Part shown: piece after piece, positions 25,300 to 38,900 of the stretch | Layout: every line of letters begins with the position of its first letter | Position numbering within the stretch: position 1 is the stretch's first letter | NCBI GenBank assembly: GCA_002633005.1 | Contig: NMRA01000245.1 | Location: 122,001 to 186,000 of the forward strand | Direction: 5' to 3' | DNA: 64,000 bases | Source of the DNA: Phoronis australis | Lineage: Eukaryota; Phoronida; Phoronidae | Made by a program: the position numbers and the translations under genes | The notes under the pieces: model-generated | Told to the model about the DNA's origin: nothing | Database searches by the model: none | The model's input: only the letters and a program-made list of their open reading frames with translations

Positions 25300-25626
25300 T
25301 CATACCATGTCCTGCAGCGGTATCAGAATGTCTCGCTGACGACATATGCCACAGCATTTACATACGCCTGCTGTTGCATCAAGCGAGGTCAGGCTGCAAA
25401 CATGGTGTGCACCGTATACTTCTATTTCCAGTTCTACTTCAAACGGTCGGGTAAAAAACGAGAAAAGAAAAATTGCAGTCTGTAACAGTTCATGGGGCAC
25501 CCGTCCTCTTGCATCATCATAGCTCTGGATGTCCTGCCCTCTCATGTTTGAATGTTGGCAGCTATGCACCTGACAGTACATAGTTATTACACAATACAGC
25601 CAGAGGGGTTGTATAACACCAGCCAT
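25300..25626 (-). CDS. Unrecognised open frame, secreted-like, doubtful
   Basis: A 108-codon open frame starting MAGVIQPLWLYCVITMYCQV, a short hydrophobic N terminus that could act as a signal peptide. It ends in a Cys-rich stretch (CSLTSLDATAGVCKCCGICR). Near its end the frame passes a possible donor (gacatg|gtatga), so it could be a first exon. No family was recognised and no partner exon was found. It lies within the 30-kb intron of the KDM3-like gene, on the same strand. A chance frame of this size is plausible in 64 kb, so this is offered as a candidate only. Confidence 0.2.
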   Translation of the reverse strand: MAGVIQPLWLYCVITMYCQVHSCQHSNMRGQDIQSYDDARGRVPHELLQTAIFLFSFFTRPFEVELEIEVYGAHHVCSLTSLDATAGVCKCCGICRQRDILIPLQDMV

Positions 25627-25842
25627 ACCAGCTGCTCCACCTGGCTACACTACACTTGATTAGACAACCCTCATGGACAACTGCACTACCCACCTCTGGC
25701 TTGGTGCAGGGTAAAGATCACTGGGTATTGAGCAACCTAGTCAACCTAGATACTGAGGAATTATATAAAATTATATATTATGTAACAGTTTTTCAGTTTG
25801 AGCCAATTAAAAATCATTTTTCTCAAGGTCAGGGGGGTGGGG

Positions 25843-25882
25843 NAAATTTCAGAAATAGGTAATACTTCAGAAATAGGTAATA
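25843..25882. other. Isolated N beside a short tandem duplication
   Basis: One N at 25843 follows a G-rich run and is followed at once by ttcagaaataggtaatac repeated twice in direct tandem. The pattern fits an uncollapsed contig overlap. Confidence 0.7.
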
Positions 25883-27129
25883 CTGGCTACCAAATCAAGA
25901 ACCACAAGCAAAACGGCTTTTGTATTGGTAGTTGTTTTCGATGATTTTAATCTCAGACATAGTTAATACAAAATGCAGTGTCCAATATTTGAGAAACACA
26001 ATGAAATCCAAATCACAGAAGTCCCAATCTTCACAATCAAGAAAACTTTGGCCACAATTTTAGTGCCCCAAATTTTAGAGACTGACCCAAACTAGATAAG
26101 CTTTACTACAGCAATAAAAGAACTGTTAAATTAGGAACAGTTGTTACCTACATCAGACAGTAAATAGCACCATGAACAACATAACATATCAGTTGAGGAT
26201 CAGCTTGGTTTTAGCTGCAGCAGAGACCTCAATGTCTGTAAGACGGACTAACGCTGTCTAAGTCACTGCAGGTCTCCCTTATAGTTTCTGGAGCACCTTA
26301 ACCAGGAGTCGCAACCATAACCAACTTTCACACAAACCAACTAGTCCTACCTGCAAAACTACTCAGTGTTTGAGAGTATAACGAATGTTAACAAATATGT
26401 GAAAAGTTATCAATTATAGTCCATATATCGATCATTTACATTTTTAAAATTATTTTTTTGCTCAAGTAATGTTGCAATGCAGCTGACACATGGAAAAATA
26501 AGAGTCTTGTCTCCTGTTTTTGCCAACGATTGACTGAGCTGATTGTAAGTCAGTGACAGACGTGTCAGACGAATCTGAGCAGTGTGTGAATGAAACGACT
26601 CCGTTATCATTCAGAATATTCAGACACAACAACAGAAGTGCATAATCAACAATCAAAAGTTTCACAAAACATGGTACACAAAAATCGCAATGCAGAGTGC
26701 GGAAAAAGTCCTTCACTGGAGACAAAGAACCCAACTGAGAAAAGCACCGCAACCTTGCAACCTTGCCGCCTAACAAAAACACCTAGAGCCATGACAAGGC
26801 AGTGGTTTGCATGAACTTTGGTCATGTACCCTGAGGCATGACTATGACATGAAAACTATCACCAACACTCCTTGACTGGCTAACCTAAGCTAAATCAGTT
26901 TGGTAGTATAGTGTAATTTATAAGCCTCATGTTACAACCACCCAAGTAAATTTCAGTGGGTTCCGACCTTGTGATGTCAATCAGAGGACTGAAACTGAGA
27001 AGAATGCAGACACTGGCAGATCTAACGCTTGATCTAAATTGGTCCAACTCCTCAATCCAGCACAACACAGGCGACACCTGTGAGGAGATAAATGCGTTGT
27101 TGTACAACACCATCAGACTTAAAATCTAG

Positions 27130-28200
27130 TGACCTAGAGATACATAAGAAATGGGACCAATGGGAGAATCAAGATAATGATAACACAGACTAACTACGGA
27201 AGCACTCCGAAGAGCGACACTTGGTGAGAAATCAACAAATGGCCTCCACAGCGCCATCTTGCATCCGATTTCAACTAAAACAATAGGCCACATGTTACTA
27301 ACGAGACACATGTTGTGTGTGTATTTCATATCAATCAAATAAGTGTGACTTGTATAATTGACCAACAAAAGTGCCTCCAGGATATTAAAAATAATTATTC
27401 TTCAATACATTGAGAATAACAAGTTGGAATGACAGATATAAGATCTATACACATACTAATTTTTAGAAAAATCCCTCCAGGAACGATGAAGCTATGGATC
27501 CACAAAGCAAAATACCACAAAATAACCGTGACAGTGCCACCTAGCATCCGATTTCAACCAAAAGCGGTGGCCTCGAGCTATTAAAGGCACGTTTTGTGCA
27601 AGAATTTCATGTCAACCTGTGGAACCTAAGTATGACTGACCAACAAAAGTGCAGAGAGGGCTGAGTAAGTAAAATATAAATCTCGAATACCTTAATATTT
27701 TTAAGTCAGAGTGAGTAAAAGAACCAATAAATCTCGAATACCTTAATATTGGTAAGTTAGAGTGAGTAAAAGAACCAATAAATCTCGAATACCTTAATAT
27801 TGGTAAGTTGGAGTGAGAAAGGCAGAAAGCGCTTGACAAGATCTATCTGTACCGGCATATCAAATTTCAGAAACATCCGTTAAGGGATGGTCGTGATACC
27901 CCACGAAAACTCCATTAATTAAAAAGAACAATCATTGGGAAATCTGGAATAACTGAGACTGAGATTAAGTCATAATGAAAAACAGATGTCATACATCGGA
28001 AGCCATTGAAGAGATCTATCAACATACTAAATTTCAGGAAAATTCCTCTAGCTATGGCACCGCAAAGCAAAAAATGTTCAAGATGGCTGCCACAACACCA
28101 TCTTGCAATTGGTCTCAAGCTATTAACAAGACACCTGCTATGTGTAAATTTCTTGCTGATCAGAGAAGAAATGCAAACCTGTAATGTGTGCGAGTGATCA
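27130..28200. repeat. Cluster of three diverged copies of dispersed repeat family A
   Basis: Three related blocks (about 27180-27350, 27470-27650 and 28000-28180) share gccatcttgcatccgatttcaac, a 'caagctatta' phrase, 'gacacatgtt' and 'aatttcatgtcaatc', all in the same orientation. A further copy lies at 63340-63540. The second and third blocks are separated by a 51-bp minisatellite. They look like decayed copies of one repeat unit of roughly 180-300 bases. Frames through them carry stops. Confidence 0.65.
27675..27826. repeat. 51-bp minisatellite, about 3 copies
   Basis: The unit tctcgaataccttaatattg... begins at 27681, 27732 and 27783. Because 51 is a multiple of three, the minus strand stays open (75 codons), but the frame is a consequence of the repeat. 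Confidence 0.95.
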
Positions 28201-29678
28201 AAAAACTATGGCAGAATAAAATACTTCGGAGAAATGACATTTGGCCAAGTAATAACCGGACCAGGGTGAAACTAGAGACAATCAGATACTGGAGTCACAG
28301 ACTAACAATAACAGGACCTTGCACATGTTTGAAACTGACAACAACATTCACAAACTGGCAAGCTTTCAACAATCCACAGAAACCCTGTTAGCAATTATAA
28401 GTCACTTGCTTATCTCAGGCCCGGTTTCCCACGATTCAAGTGTGCACATGCAGAGTGGATGTACCATGCCTGGAACAGAAGCACGAGCCTGTGAACTGGA
28501 ATCAAATACCTTTAAGTTCAGCAAGGCAGGGAACTCGGGCCTAAAAACATGAAGACTGTCTAAGACAGAAATAGCCTGCACCAGCTACGTTGCATGCCAC
28601 CACAGAACCGTCGATGCCTCCAAATTGGAACGGATTATCGGCCCCATTTCCCAATGAAAACTATTTAAAAACCACACAGAATTCACAATTTCATTTCCTA
28701 AAATTCCCCTCAAGGTAAGAATCACTTAAGCAAAACGTTAATTTGATGCATTGTCCATGAGGGTCACGGGGGATTGGTAGTTACCTGGGAGGTGGTGAAA
28801 TTTTAACTCAAACAAAAATTACAGTCTTAAAAGACACAAGCACTTTTCCCTTCAGGTGAACGAAGACCCTGCACCAGGACTACCATTCAGTATAGAACAA
28901 AAATTAAGGCATGTATTTCATCAACTGAGACACGAGGTTCCCATTGAGTAACCTTGGTCTTCAGAACCTATGAAAGCCTTAGATCTTTGTAATGAAATAG
29001 GACGTGAGAACCTTACGAAATCTGAATTGCTCTAGTTTCTTCACCCACTCTCAGTAGATCACGCTTAGTACACTTGACCATCACCGAGTACCTGTCCTCG
29101 TCTCTAACACAGCGTGAGAGGAAGGAGTTAGAGACTCAACGGACAAAGGTAATGCATCCAGATTAATGAGAGTTCTTCCTCTAATCCTCTGGGGAAATCT
29201 GCCTGCGGCTAAAGACGTGTAGTGTGAAAGATGTCTTGTAATAGAACAGACACGCTGGCATCAGTGATATCGACATTTTGTACAATGAACACACAAGTCG
29301 AAACACGATGCCATTCACAGCAATACACGAGGGGGAACAGTTTACACTGAGATTAGCGAGAAGTCAACTGGCAACTGAAAACAACAATAAGCCAGGGCTT
29401 CACCATCATCAAAACATGCTTCAGGAAACGACAACATCAAAGGAAACTAATCAGCCGCACAGTTCAATGCTCAGCCCTTGTCCTAATAATAACACGACTT
29501 ACCCAGACAACATGATGAAGGTATTACAAATGTTGCACTTAACATCACACTTAATCAAAGCAGCAGCGATGATGATGTCGTGACCTAGTAAGACTTGATT
29601 GGATAAGAAGCTCACAGACAGTCCATCGTTTGATGTGGCTAGAACACAAAGACTACAGGGGGTGCCTGATAACAATCA

Positions 29679-30080
29679 TTATGGGTGACAACAACAATTA
29701 TGCACACGACATAGCTGAGTGAATGATGTTGCAGTTGAAACAACCTCATCAATCAAGGACTCGCAGATACGCTCCGTTGCATTCGAAATCTCGCTGTACA
29801 GTATAACGACACCAAAGGCACCGCCTATGGTAATGCAGAAGAAGTTAACAGTAAACTGTCTGTTGTACGTGAGCCTTTCATAACCATAAACGAGCAGCCA
29901 CTGCCCACTCAGTTTTGAAAATACATGGGATGGAACCGTCCTTACGTAGGACTTCCTACAGTCGAGAACATCCACTCGAGTTTCGGAAACATCAGAACTG
30001 CGAATTAGAGGCAAACTTAATGTGTTCATGAGGGGTATAACTGAAACTACAGTAAGGGCAGACATGGTTTCTATAGGCAA
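29679..30080 (-). CDS. Unrecognised open frame, doubtful
   Basis: A 133-codon open frame. From the second methionine it starts MSALTVVSVIPLMNTLSLPL, which resembles a signal peptide, and continues with RVDVLDCRKSYVRTVPSHVF, a YGYERLTYNRQF segment and a hydrophobic stretch (FFCITIGGAFGVVILY). The composition looks more protein-like than most chance frames here. The reverse-strand sequence downstream (29.2-29.65 kb) has further short open pieces broken by stops, so a decayed single-exon gene is one possibility. No family was recognised and no splice partners could be assigned. Confidence 0.22.
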   Translation of the reverse strand: MPIETMSALTVVSVIPLMNTLSLPLIRSSDVSETRVDVLDCRKSYVRTVPSHVFSKLSGQWLLVYGYERLTYNRQFTVNFFCITIGGAFGVVILYSEISNATERICESLIDEVVSTATSFTQLCRVHNCCCHP

Positions 30081-30480
30081 TCAACCAGAAGAAAGCCCCA
30101 TACCTTCCCACACCTAATGACTTAAACCCATCAGATTTGCCAACCAAATCTTTTCAAAGAAATTACAAATTTGCTATGTTCTACCTTCACTGTTGTCCGG
30201 AGTCAGCCTGTATTAGAACAGAATCACCATTCACAAAACTTTCACAAAAATTTGTCGACCCAAATCATAGAAATCTTGCCATTTGATAACTCCTCTATGA
30301 ACAAATCAATCCATTTCATTGTGAAGTACATGCATGTTATCTTTGGTTTCGTTGGCCATTGAACTTCTAAAGGTTGAAGTTTCATATGTAAAATGTAGGC
30401 CAAAATGTGTTACACAAGGTGTTTACTTGTAGCCTCATGTCAGTCCAGTATGTAAGTTCTTCTTCACAGAAAGGCTAGTC

Positions 30481-30690
30481 TACAGTAAATTCTCATTAAT
30501 TCGAACAAAATTAGTTGCCAATATCCCATTCTCATTTGTCAAACCCTTCTTACATTGCAGTGAGTGTCGGACATTTTGAAATATTAACATCACGGTAAAA
30601 CATCAATTTGGTGAAAAAAATGAGGAAATAAATTTCACCTGCCGGCAATACTGTAGCCTAAATTGCCGAGGTTCTATCGTACCTAGACTG
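30481..30690. mobile_element. Possible old pogo/Tigger-like inverted-repeat element
   Basis: The left end tacagtaaattctcattaattcgaac strongly resembles the terminal repeat of pogo-type Tc1/mariner elements. The candidate right end (tacgatagaacctcggcaattta in reverse complement, near 30660-30683) matches only in part. A similar single end, ttacagtaaaatctcgccaattaag, is seen at 40647 and again near 42045. Confidence 0.4.
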
Positions 30691-31593
30691 AGTTCCCGCA
30701 GATGAAAATTTACAGGCTATAGCCTCATAATATACTAAAAGATAATTACATGCTGAATGTGCGGTAATCAGTTTCCAGACATCTGCCCACCTTTTCATCA
30801 GAAAAAGTCATACTTAATTAATCGTAAGTATTTCCTGGACTTAAGTGCATGTACACATAACACAACTATACTGCTCTCAATAGTCCATAAATAAATGGAC
30901 AAAGACAATAAATATATATTAATCTCATGACTACAGCTGTACAGGATTTTATTTTATAATGATGATCACCATATAAGTATTGTATAAATCCAAGGATAGT
31001 CTAAGGACTTGCTATGCATTGGTAAGCCATGGGAAGCCTGCTATGCAATGTCGTGAGTCCCTTTCATACTGACTTGACTCCGGTCTGAGTGGTACATCTA
31101 TATAAACTGTGAAGTTAACCGAACCGTTCACACCAGGACCGAACTTAACCCTTCATATAGACTGCAACTTCCCCAACGTGTAATGGGACTAACTCACTGT
31201 TGCTTGCCTATGTTATCGTGCGACGCTTCTTATGGTAATAAGCAAGAAAGCCACAACCAACACAAATATCACTGTTAGTAATAACTACAATTTTTTACAG
31301 ATAACATCTTCAAATGTCAGACAAAGGGACCTTTGCATAAATCATCCAGTTTACCCCTATTCACTCAGCTTTCCCACAGCTTGTTGGCTCTTAGGAATGT
31401 GGACTAACCAAGTTTGAGTATGTGGGATACATTGGTTGAGTGAGAACCCTCCGAAAGTTTATCTACCGTAACACACGAGATTGATGGCTGAATAGCAACA
31501 ACAACTTCGATACCATTGTCTAGTCGGAAAGGTACGCAAAGTTTCGGCGAAGCTTCGGTAAACCGAAGTTCCCCTAATGAGAAAGCACCAACA

Positions 31594-32396
31594 GAAGTTT
31601 GACACAAAAAATGGTTGTGCTGCTCAAATAAAAGTTCACAATGGTTTAAGACTTTCGATACCGCACAGCCTTTAGTCATGCAGTGTTACACAAGACAAAA
31701 CACAACTACTTAATTTCATTTTTCAACAGCTTCCAATGTTGTCATTTTCAAAAAATATTGTTTGATGGTTGCAACCGAATATAACTTGAATAGAATAAAG
31801 TATTGACTTGATGGCACTTATCTATTACGAAAAATTTTTGAAAATAAAATTTTACTTGTCTGCCATAGTAAGTCCTGAATTGACCACCAGATTTTACTGC
31901 ATTGCACGCCATAGTTGGTCCAGTTGGACCAGTTCAGTCACTAAATAACAGGCGTAACATAATCGCCAGTTGATTTCCACAGCAGTAAGCACAANGAAGT
32001 TTGACACAAAAAATGGTTGTGCTGCTCAAATAAAAGTTCACAATGGTTTAAGACTTTCGATACCGCACAGCCTTTAGTCATGCAGTGTTACACAAGACAA
32101 AACACAACTACCTAAATTCATTTTTCAACAGCTTCCAATGTTGTCATTTTCAAAAAATATTGTTTGATGGTTGCAACCGAATATAACTTGAATAGAATAA
32201 AGTATTGACTTGATGGCACTTATCTATTACGAAAAATTTTTGAAAATAAAATTTTACTTGTCTGCCATAGTAAGTCCTGAATTGACCACCAGATTTTACT
32301 GCATTGCACGCCATAGTTGGTCCAGTTGGACCAGTTCAGTCACTAAATAACAGGCGTAACATAATCGCCAGTTGATTTCCACAGCAGTAAGCACAA
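31594..32396. repeat. Direct duplication of about 401 bp joined at a single N
   Basis: Copy 1 is 31594-31994 and copy 2 is 31996-32396, joined by an N at 31995. They differ by only two or so bases (acttaatttc versus acctaaattc). The duplication begins and ends exactly at the N, which is the signature of two overlapping contig ends or two haplotypes placed side by side. Confidence 0.9.
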
Positions 32397-33149
32397 AGAT
32401 TTGACAGCAGAATTCTGGCATTGCCAGTGCTTGTCATGCATGTGTCTGGCTGTGACCACTTTGCCAATTTAGCCCACCAGGCAGTAGGAATACACAGGGG
32501 AGCCAACTCAAACCTTCTGTACTGGGAGCTAATGTTTCCCATTTTCAGCACACCTGCGCCCCATTAACAGAAAAAGCACCTCCCAGACCCTTTCTCCAAT
32601 GCCCCTAACTCAACACAGTGTTGGCCTTAATAACAGCCAGTCAAATGGGACAGAGAAACAAAATTTCATTTGCAAACAACGTCAAGATTAAACTCATGAC
32701 GTGCCGTTTTACTGACGTTCCCTTTTTCAAAGAACACAAAGGGGAAGCCACAGCTTAAACAAGTAAAACTGGTTGCTCTTGCACCACTTGAAGTGTGGAG
32801 GAGCTGTGTGAGCTATCATCCAGCTGCCACAGTGATAAGTGATAACCTTCACACATGAGTTGAGCTGTTCCAGGAATACACATTGGTTAATTGATCCCCA
32901 GACTAGTATGAGCACCAAGCATGTCTGTCACTTGTTACACTCATTTTCTGCATACCCACGAGTTGTGTTGAAATGCACCCGCCCTGCGCACAGCAACTAG
33001 TTTATGGTATAAGGAACAAGGACAGACCACAATTCAAGAAACTACGTCGAATTATAAAATGCCAGCGATATGTTACGACACAGTTGCCACCATGAAGCGG
33101 TAATGTAGGTCTCCTAGAAAATTAATGTTGACCACGCTTTCCTTGACAG

Positions 33150-33780
33150 GAACAAATCTATAACTCGATGGTACAAAAGGTCAAATCGGTGTAAAATTGG
33201 GCAGGTGGCATCAACTTTACCATAAACTTTTTTCTCCAAATTTCATGAAAATATGTCAAAGAACTTAGTAGATACTGAAACATACGCAAAGCAAACTTAA
33301 ATTGCCACTTGGGGGCGCCACAGCAGTCGGGACTTGTCAGCCATGCTCTCCTCAATAAGAATGCATGCACAAAAATTCATGGCAGTACACCACGGGAGGC
33401 ACTAGGGGGCGCCGCAGTAGCTGGCCCTGTCCTCGATAGAAACAAATCTGCCAAAGTTCATAATGACAGGTAGGATGCCAAAAACAGGCTAGAAAACAGT
33501 AAAAATAAACACTAGGGAAAAATGAACGAAGATCAGAAAACGTTAAGTCGAAATTCCACAAAATTTCATGAATATCCTGCAGGATGTTAAGGGCGTTACA
33601 TTCCAAAAGATGACAACTATGTGCACCCGCATATATGTTATGCAGGCGCATAAAAATCAAAATGCCACAAGGGGGCACAGTGGTAGTCGGATTGATCTGA
33701 ATGGACATATTTGTCAAATTTCATTAAGATCCAGCAGGGGGTTTTAAGAGATACAGCAGCAGACACCAGATAGATACAAC
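33150..33780. repeat. Dispersed repeat family B, larger copy
   Basis: Contains repeated sub-blocks with aatttcatgaaaat, 'gccacttgggggcgcc', 'cactagggggcgcc' and 'gccacaagggggcac', each followed by a tcgatag or ctgaatgg phrase. It is therefore an internally repetitive block of three or so related units, and is related to 24074-24420. No coding potential was recognised. Confidence 0.6.
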
Positions 33781-35825
33781 AAGCACTGTTCCAGGTCATT
33801 TCTTCAAGTTGATCACAAAGACTGGTTGTTTCAAAAGTATTTTTGTTATCTGAGGTCAGACAAAGTCAAATCTTGACCAAGTAGAAGCCAAACCAATTCC
33901 AGCTGTCCCTTGTGAGTCTTTGTGAAATCCTCCAGCAGGGGACATGATTGATGGCTTGTTGCCTGTACAAAATGGGACAAGCACTTCATCAAACACCAAA
34001 GGTCATCCAAGGTCAACCTGTCATGCACTGGAGTTAGAGTGCAGTAGAGTAATATTTATTTGTGGTCTAAGACAGATAGAACAATGAAACATTAGCTACA
34101 GAACAGATTAAAAATTCAAACCTGAATCTAGATTTTTATTTATGAAACCCAGGTTTCCTGGAAAAAAGGTAAATGTGAGTGCAAGATTCAAACTTTTGAA
34201 TACAAAAGCAGAATATTCACATTGTAAAATCGAGAAATAGGTCAAGAGTTTACGTTTTCACTACTTCTCAGTACCACAAATGCAGAGACTTACCACATCG
34301 CATCAAATAAATGGAAACCACGAATATGAATAGTCACCAGAGGCTTCAGCTAAAATATGTCTGTAACATCTATGGCAAAACGGTCTTTCTTCAAAATAAT
34401 GAACACAACAAGGAATTTAAAAGGTACTTCCTTTCTCCCCATAGCCTAATCACGCAACATACTGAACACCTGGCATAAACAATGAGCAAACTAAGGTTCG
34501 CCACCAGACGCTTCTGTCAAAAAGTCTGCAATATAAGTTCTTGAATTTAAAACCTACACCTGTGACAGTGAAACCTGTACTCAGAAGACGACAACACTTT
34601 CCAAAGGGAAGCATTTTCAAACATGGCTACACACTGCAAGGATTTGTGAAAATTTGTGGCTTTTGAGCTTTGATGTTACCGACATTGCAACGCAAATATC
34701 CAGTCGGAAAAAAAAAATTTGACTCCACTCTAATACTAGGAGATAGATTTACAAGGTCACACTGCTACTGAAGGCTGCTTTGTCAGACATTACAAGGTCA
34801 ACAAGCAGAAAGCATGAGCCAGAGATATCTGACTTCACTAATCATCCTCGCATCATGGGCACATCTGCCTTCGACATTAATTGACATAAAAATAACCCCA
34901 TCCTTCAAAAGGAAATTGCTTGCAACACTCAACAAAAGCTGGAAACGTGAATAATGACTTCGGGTGATGTTGTCATGACGACGAGGACAGTGCAAGGGTG
35001 CACATCATGTGATTAGCAGGTCACAACATAGATCCTCCAACACCCTGTTGCTACTTATCCACTTTCTCTACATATAAAAATCTTTAGCTAATTTAGTAAT
35101 ACCACAAATAAGACATTTTTTACTTTTCTTCGGCGTATTTCGTTTCACCTTGATTTAAAATGGTGAATGGTGAGTGGAAAAATTTGCTCATTTTCAAGCA
35201 TTTTACGGAGGCACTCCGTTTTCTCTTTGTTACTCCATCCTCAGTTTACTGATGATGGGGAACACACAAATCCTTTGATATTAACAAGTTATATAACTGC
35301 TTCACCAGTGGCTGTTGCTTTTTGCCTCTTTGTAAACATGCATTTCTCCAATATTACCTGTCAACTCTGAAAGTATCTACCTAAGTTCACTATTTTCCGA
35401 CTGTCAAATTGTAATCTACAGAAGAGCCCGACCCTGTTCCTGTCTTCGTGACACTCGGTCACTGCCACGCCAGAGCACGCATTTTTTCATCTCGATCCTT
35501 TTAAAATCTATGGCTGGGACATTGGTCTGAGCCGAGATGCATACAATTTAAAAATATTTAGTGACAAACCAAAATTTTATAAATACAGTAACCTGTCCAT
35601 GAATGTCACAGCGAGTGTTAGTTCTGACTAAGCACTGTTGATAAGCTCAGCTGATCGATTCTAGGGAGCCTTTCAAAAAAAAACGAAGTCATGTTTTTAT
35701 GTTCCATAAGTTTTTAAGATCCCTCAAAACACAATTAAAATCATAACAAAAACGTGTGTAGAAGTCTCTTTGATTAAAAGCGGAGGGAACTACACAAAAC
35801 AGATCATTATGACTTAATTGGACTG

Positions 35826-35945
35826 CGGTTATATCACTTGTAATATCATCGGTGATATCACTGGTAATACCATCAGTGATATTACTGGTAATATCACCAG
35901 GTGATATCACGGGAAATATCAGAAATATCATCAGTGATATCGGGT
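35826..35945. repeat. Dyad-rich GATATCAC/GTAATATC cluster
   Basis: About 120 bases consist of variants of gatatcac(t/c)ggtaatatcaccagtgatatcac in both orientations, giving many overlapping short palindromes (gatatc, atcaccagtgat). The 157-codon minus-strand frame through it (ITSDITDDITSDI) is a repeat artefact. Confidence 0.85.
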
Positions 35946-38900
35946 CAAGCAGTAATCTACACTTTTGCAGAGAGCAGGCCATACAACACAGCATCTCACA
36001 AGACAAGATGATGGAACCCCTCAGATTGCCCCAATACTCTGATGTCGTCACTGACTTTGAAATGATGCAGCCTGCCAAACAGACTAGAGACAGACAACAC
36101 AACATCATGTAAAAGGGCAGAACTTTTAGCACTGAGGAACTTTGGTCAGGAAACGAAAACACTCTAGGTGTTTTATAGTACTGACCTCATTTTGTGTCAT
36201 TTCCTTAATGTCAAGTTGTCAACTAAAACAAACCTGAGAAAAGGACAAGGCATTTACTGAAAACAAAATAAGAACTTTGAACAGGTCACAGCATCACATT
36301 AAGTAAGTGGAGTGTTTGACTCTTTCAACAAGTCAACCAGGATACTGTGAACACAGAAGATGAAGTCACAATATCAGGACCATTAGCCCCATCTGTACCA
36401 ACACAATACCATCAAGAACAATGAAACCAACAACAAATCAAGAAAAGGCTGGCCAATCAAAAAATTGCAAATTCGAAAATGGTGCGTGTACACAATGCCA
36501 GTTACTTGAGAGTGGAATACCATCACAGTACCGAATATTACAAGACCGATTTTGTGAGAGTAAAAGGTCTCCGTAATTAGATTTTCGTTTCTCAGGCAAC
36601 TAAATACGGCGAAATGCACCTTTACATTGAGTCTACAGGGTGTAGAGCGTAGTCATCCAAAAATCTACAAATGCAATCCTGGTGGATATTCAAATGGCTG
36701 CAAAAATGAAATAACAACCTGGGGACACTACAGCAGTGTTTTACTCTGCACTCACTGACATTTTACAAAGTGTCCTAAAATTTAGTGATAGACATTTTTG
36801 AAAGCTAAGCAGACACACTTTGGTGATCTACGACTAGCCAGTATTGCAGCGTTTCACTCGTACTAAAAGTTACAACTATTATAGTCTAGGTTTGAAAGAG
36901 AAGCCAATAAGTGCTGACAAAATTTTCTCGACTTTTGGCACGCCCTGAAAAAACTCCACGGTGTTCACAATGTAGACAAAACAAGCACGAGACGCCAGAC
37001 AGAAGACAAAGCCAATTATTAGCATGATAATAATCTCACTCATGCTAACATCCTATGATTTTTGGAATAACAGGTCTCGATGAATACACTGGTATAACCC
37101 ATCCCAATCAAGACTATAGCACGTTTTTGTCTAAAAAACTGCCAAATGCAATGACAAGCGCTTAGTTTCCTCCAGCAGGCTGTAACCACCATTATGTAGT
37201 TTTATTATGCTAGTAGCTGACACCGAGGTTACTAGGTGGTGATGCAATAGTCAGTGAAGCAATCTCGCAGAAACAGTGTTAAGTCCAGTAAATGAGAAAT
37301 TGCGCACACACGCGCACACCACACGTTTGGATTGTAAGTGAAATAAAATGCCTCTAACTGTCTAATACAACTGACAGCAGCACCTGTTCGGAACTGTTTA
37401 CATCCTGGAGGGGACTTGGTTAAGTTGGACCCCATTGTAGTGTGCAGATGCAAAATTAGAATACATATCCATTTCCAGAGCAGACTCAAAAATAGGTGAT
37501 CTTGCCCATGATAAGTTGTTCTTTCATAGAGTTTGCCCCAGAAACACCACACTTTTGTAGGGGTTTATCCTATTAACCAAACATTTGGCAGGGATTCTTG
37601 GAATGGACAGCTGTTTGTTTACCCATAAAGCCGACATACCAAGGTGCCATAAAATAGTACATTTTTGCAATTAAAGCTTGCTGCTGCTGGAAAAATTAAT
37701 CAGTTTCTAGAGGTTTGTATCCCAAAAAGAACATTCTTTAGCAGGGAATTAAATTGGAAACGGCAACCAGGGAAAATGGTTGTGAAAAAGCCACCCATAC
37801 CTGAACGGCACACCCAATACACGTACCCCTCCAATGGGAGTACTCCCCAAGTTTCCATTGTGACACACAGCATCAATCCATAATAAAACTCTACAAGTTA
37901 ACAGCCAAGTTGAGAAACATTTTAACTTCAAATCAAGAGCAGATTTAAGCATTCGCACTTATTGATGTTCCACTCAACCTCCAGGCGTTGACAAAGTGGG
38001 AAAGGGGCAATGGAGGTATAAGACTTGCCTCCCACAGAGGAAGCAGACATTTGTGCACTGTAAATTGTAACATTTTATGGCATTAATGCTAGTTGTAACC
38101 TTTGACAAGAAGCCTATTGAGATTACAGATAAGGTAAAATATAGCAGAACTGTGGCTATCAATCACCAGTCCACTCATGTTTCCTGGACATGGTTGACCA
38201 CTCAGACATAAGTGACCAGCTGTGGTGCGCACTGGTGGGTGTCTCACTGTCTGACCCAGATACCCAGACAAGAAATTGACCAGAGGTCAAATGACCAGAA
38301 CTTGGCATTTGGACTATGCAGAGATCGTGAAAATGAAACACCGATGAGAAGACGCAGTCACATGTACAGTAAGGTGCTAGTAAACACTGTTCTTCAGAGA
38401 CATAAACCCTGGTAACACCTGGTATTTGAATATCAGTCTTCTTGCGCAATGCGGTGGATCAAAATTATAGAATAATAACGCAAGTCATAAAACAAGACGG
38501 CAAGGTGTTCTGAGGCACATCAGTAAACGCTCACATTCATAGAACGATCTAATCACACGCACACACTGAAGGTAAACCAGTCCTTGCTATTGGATGCTGC
38601 AAACAAAACAGCAGCGGGCATAATGGCAAGACCGACAACACAACAACTGACAGCCAACACCGAGTGGGATACTTCTTGCTTCAAATGTAAAATACGTCAG
38701 CGACTGCTCATGTCAGCTGTCACAGCACGGCACAGCACAGGTGGGGATGTGGACGATTTTCACAACAGGTGTGTATGAGCGGTGCATTTGCTGTCTATAA
38801 ATCAAAGATGGAGTGCCTACACCTTTGTTATAAATGAGCACGGGGTCACGTCGAGAGAACGATCGATCACATGCTTTCCCTGTAACGCATTAGTAAGCAC

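Noticed and set aside
35689-36162. 157-codon minus-strand open frame
   Set aside because: Its middle is the GATATCAC dyad repeat and the rest lacks any recognisable domain.
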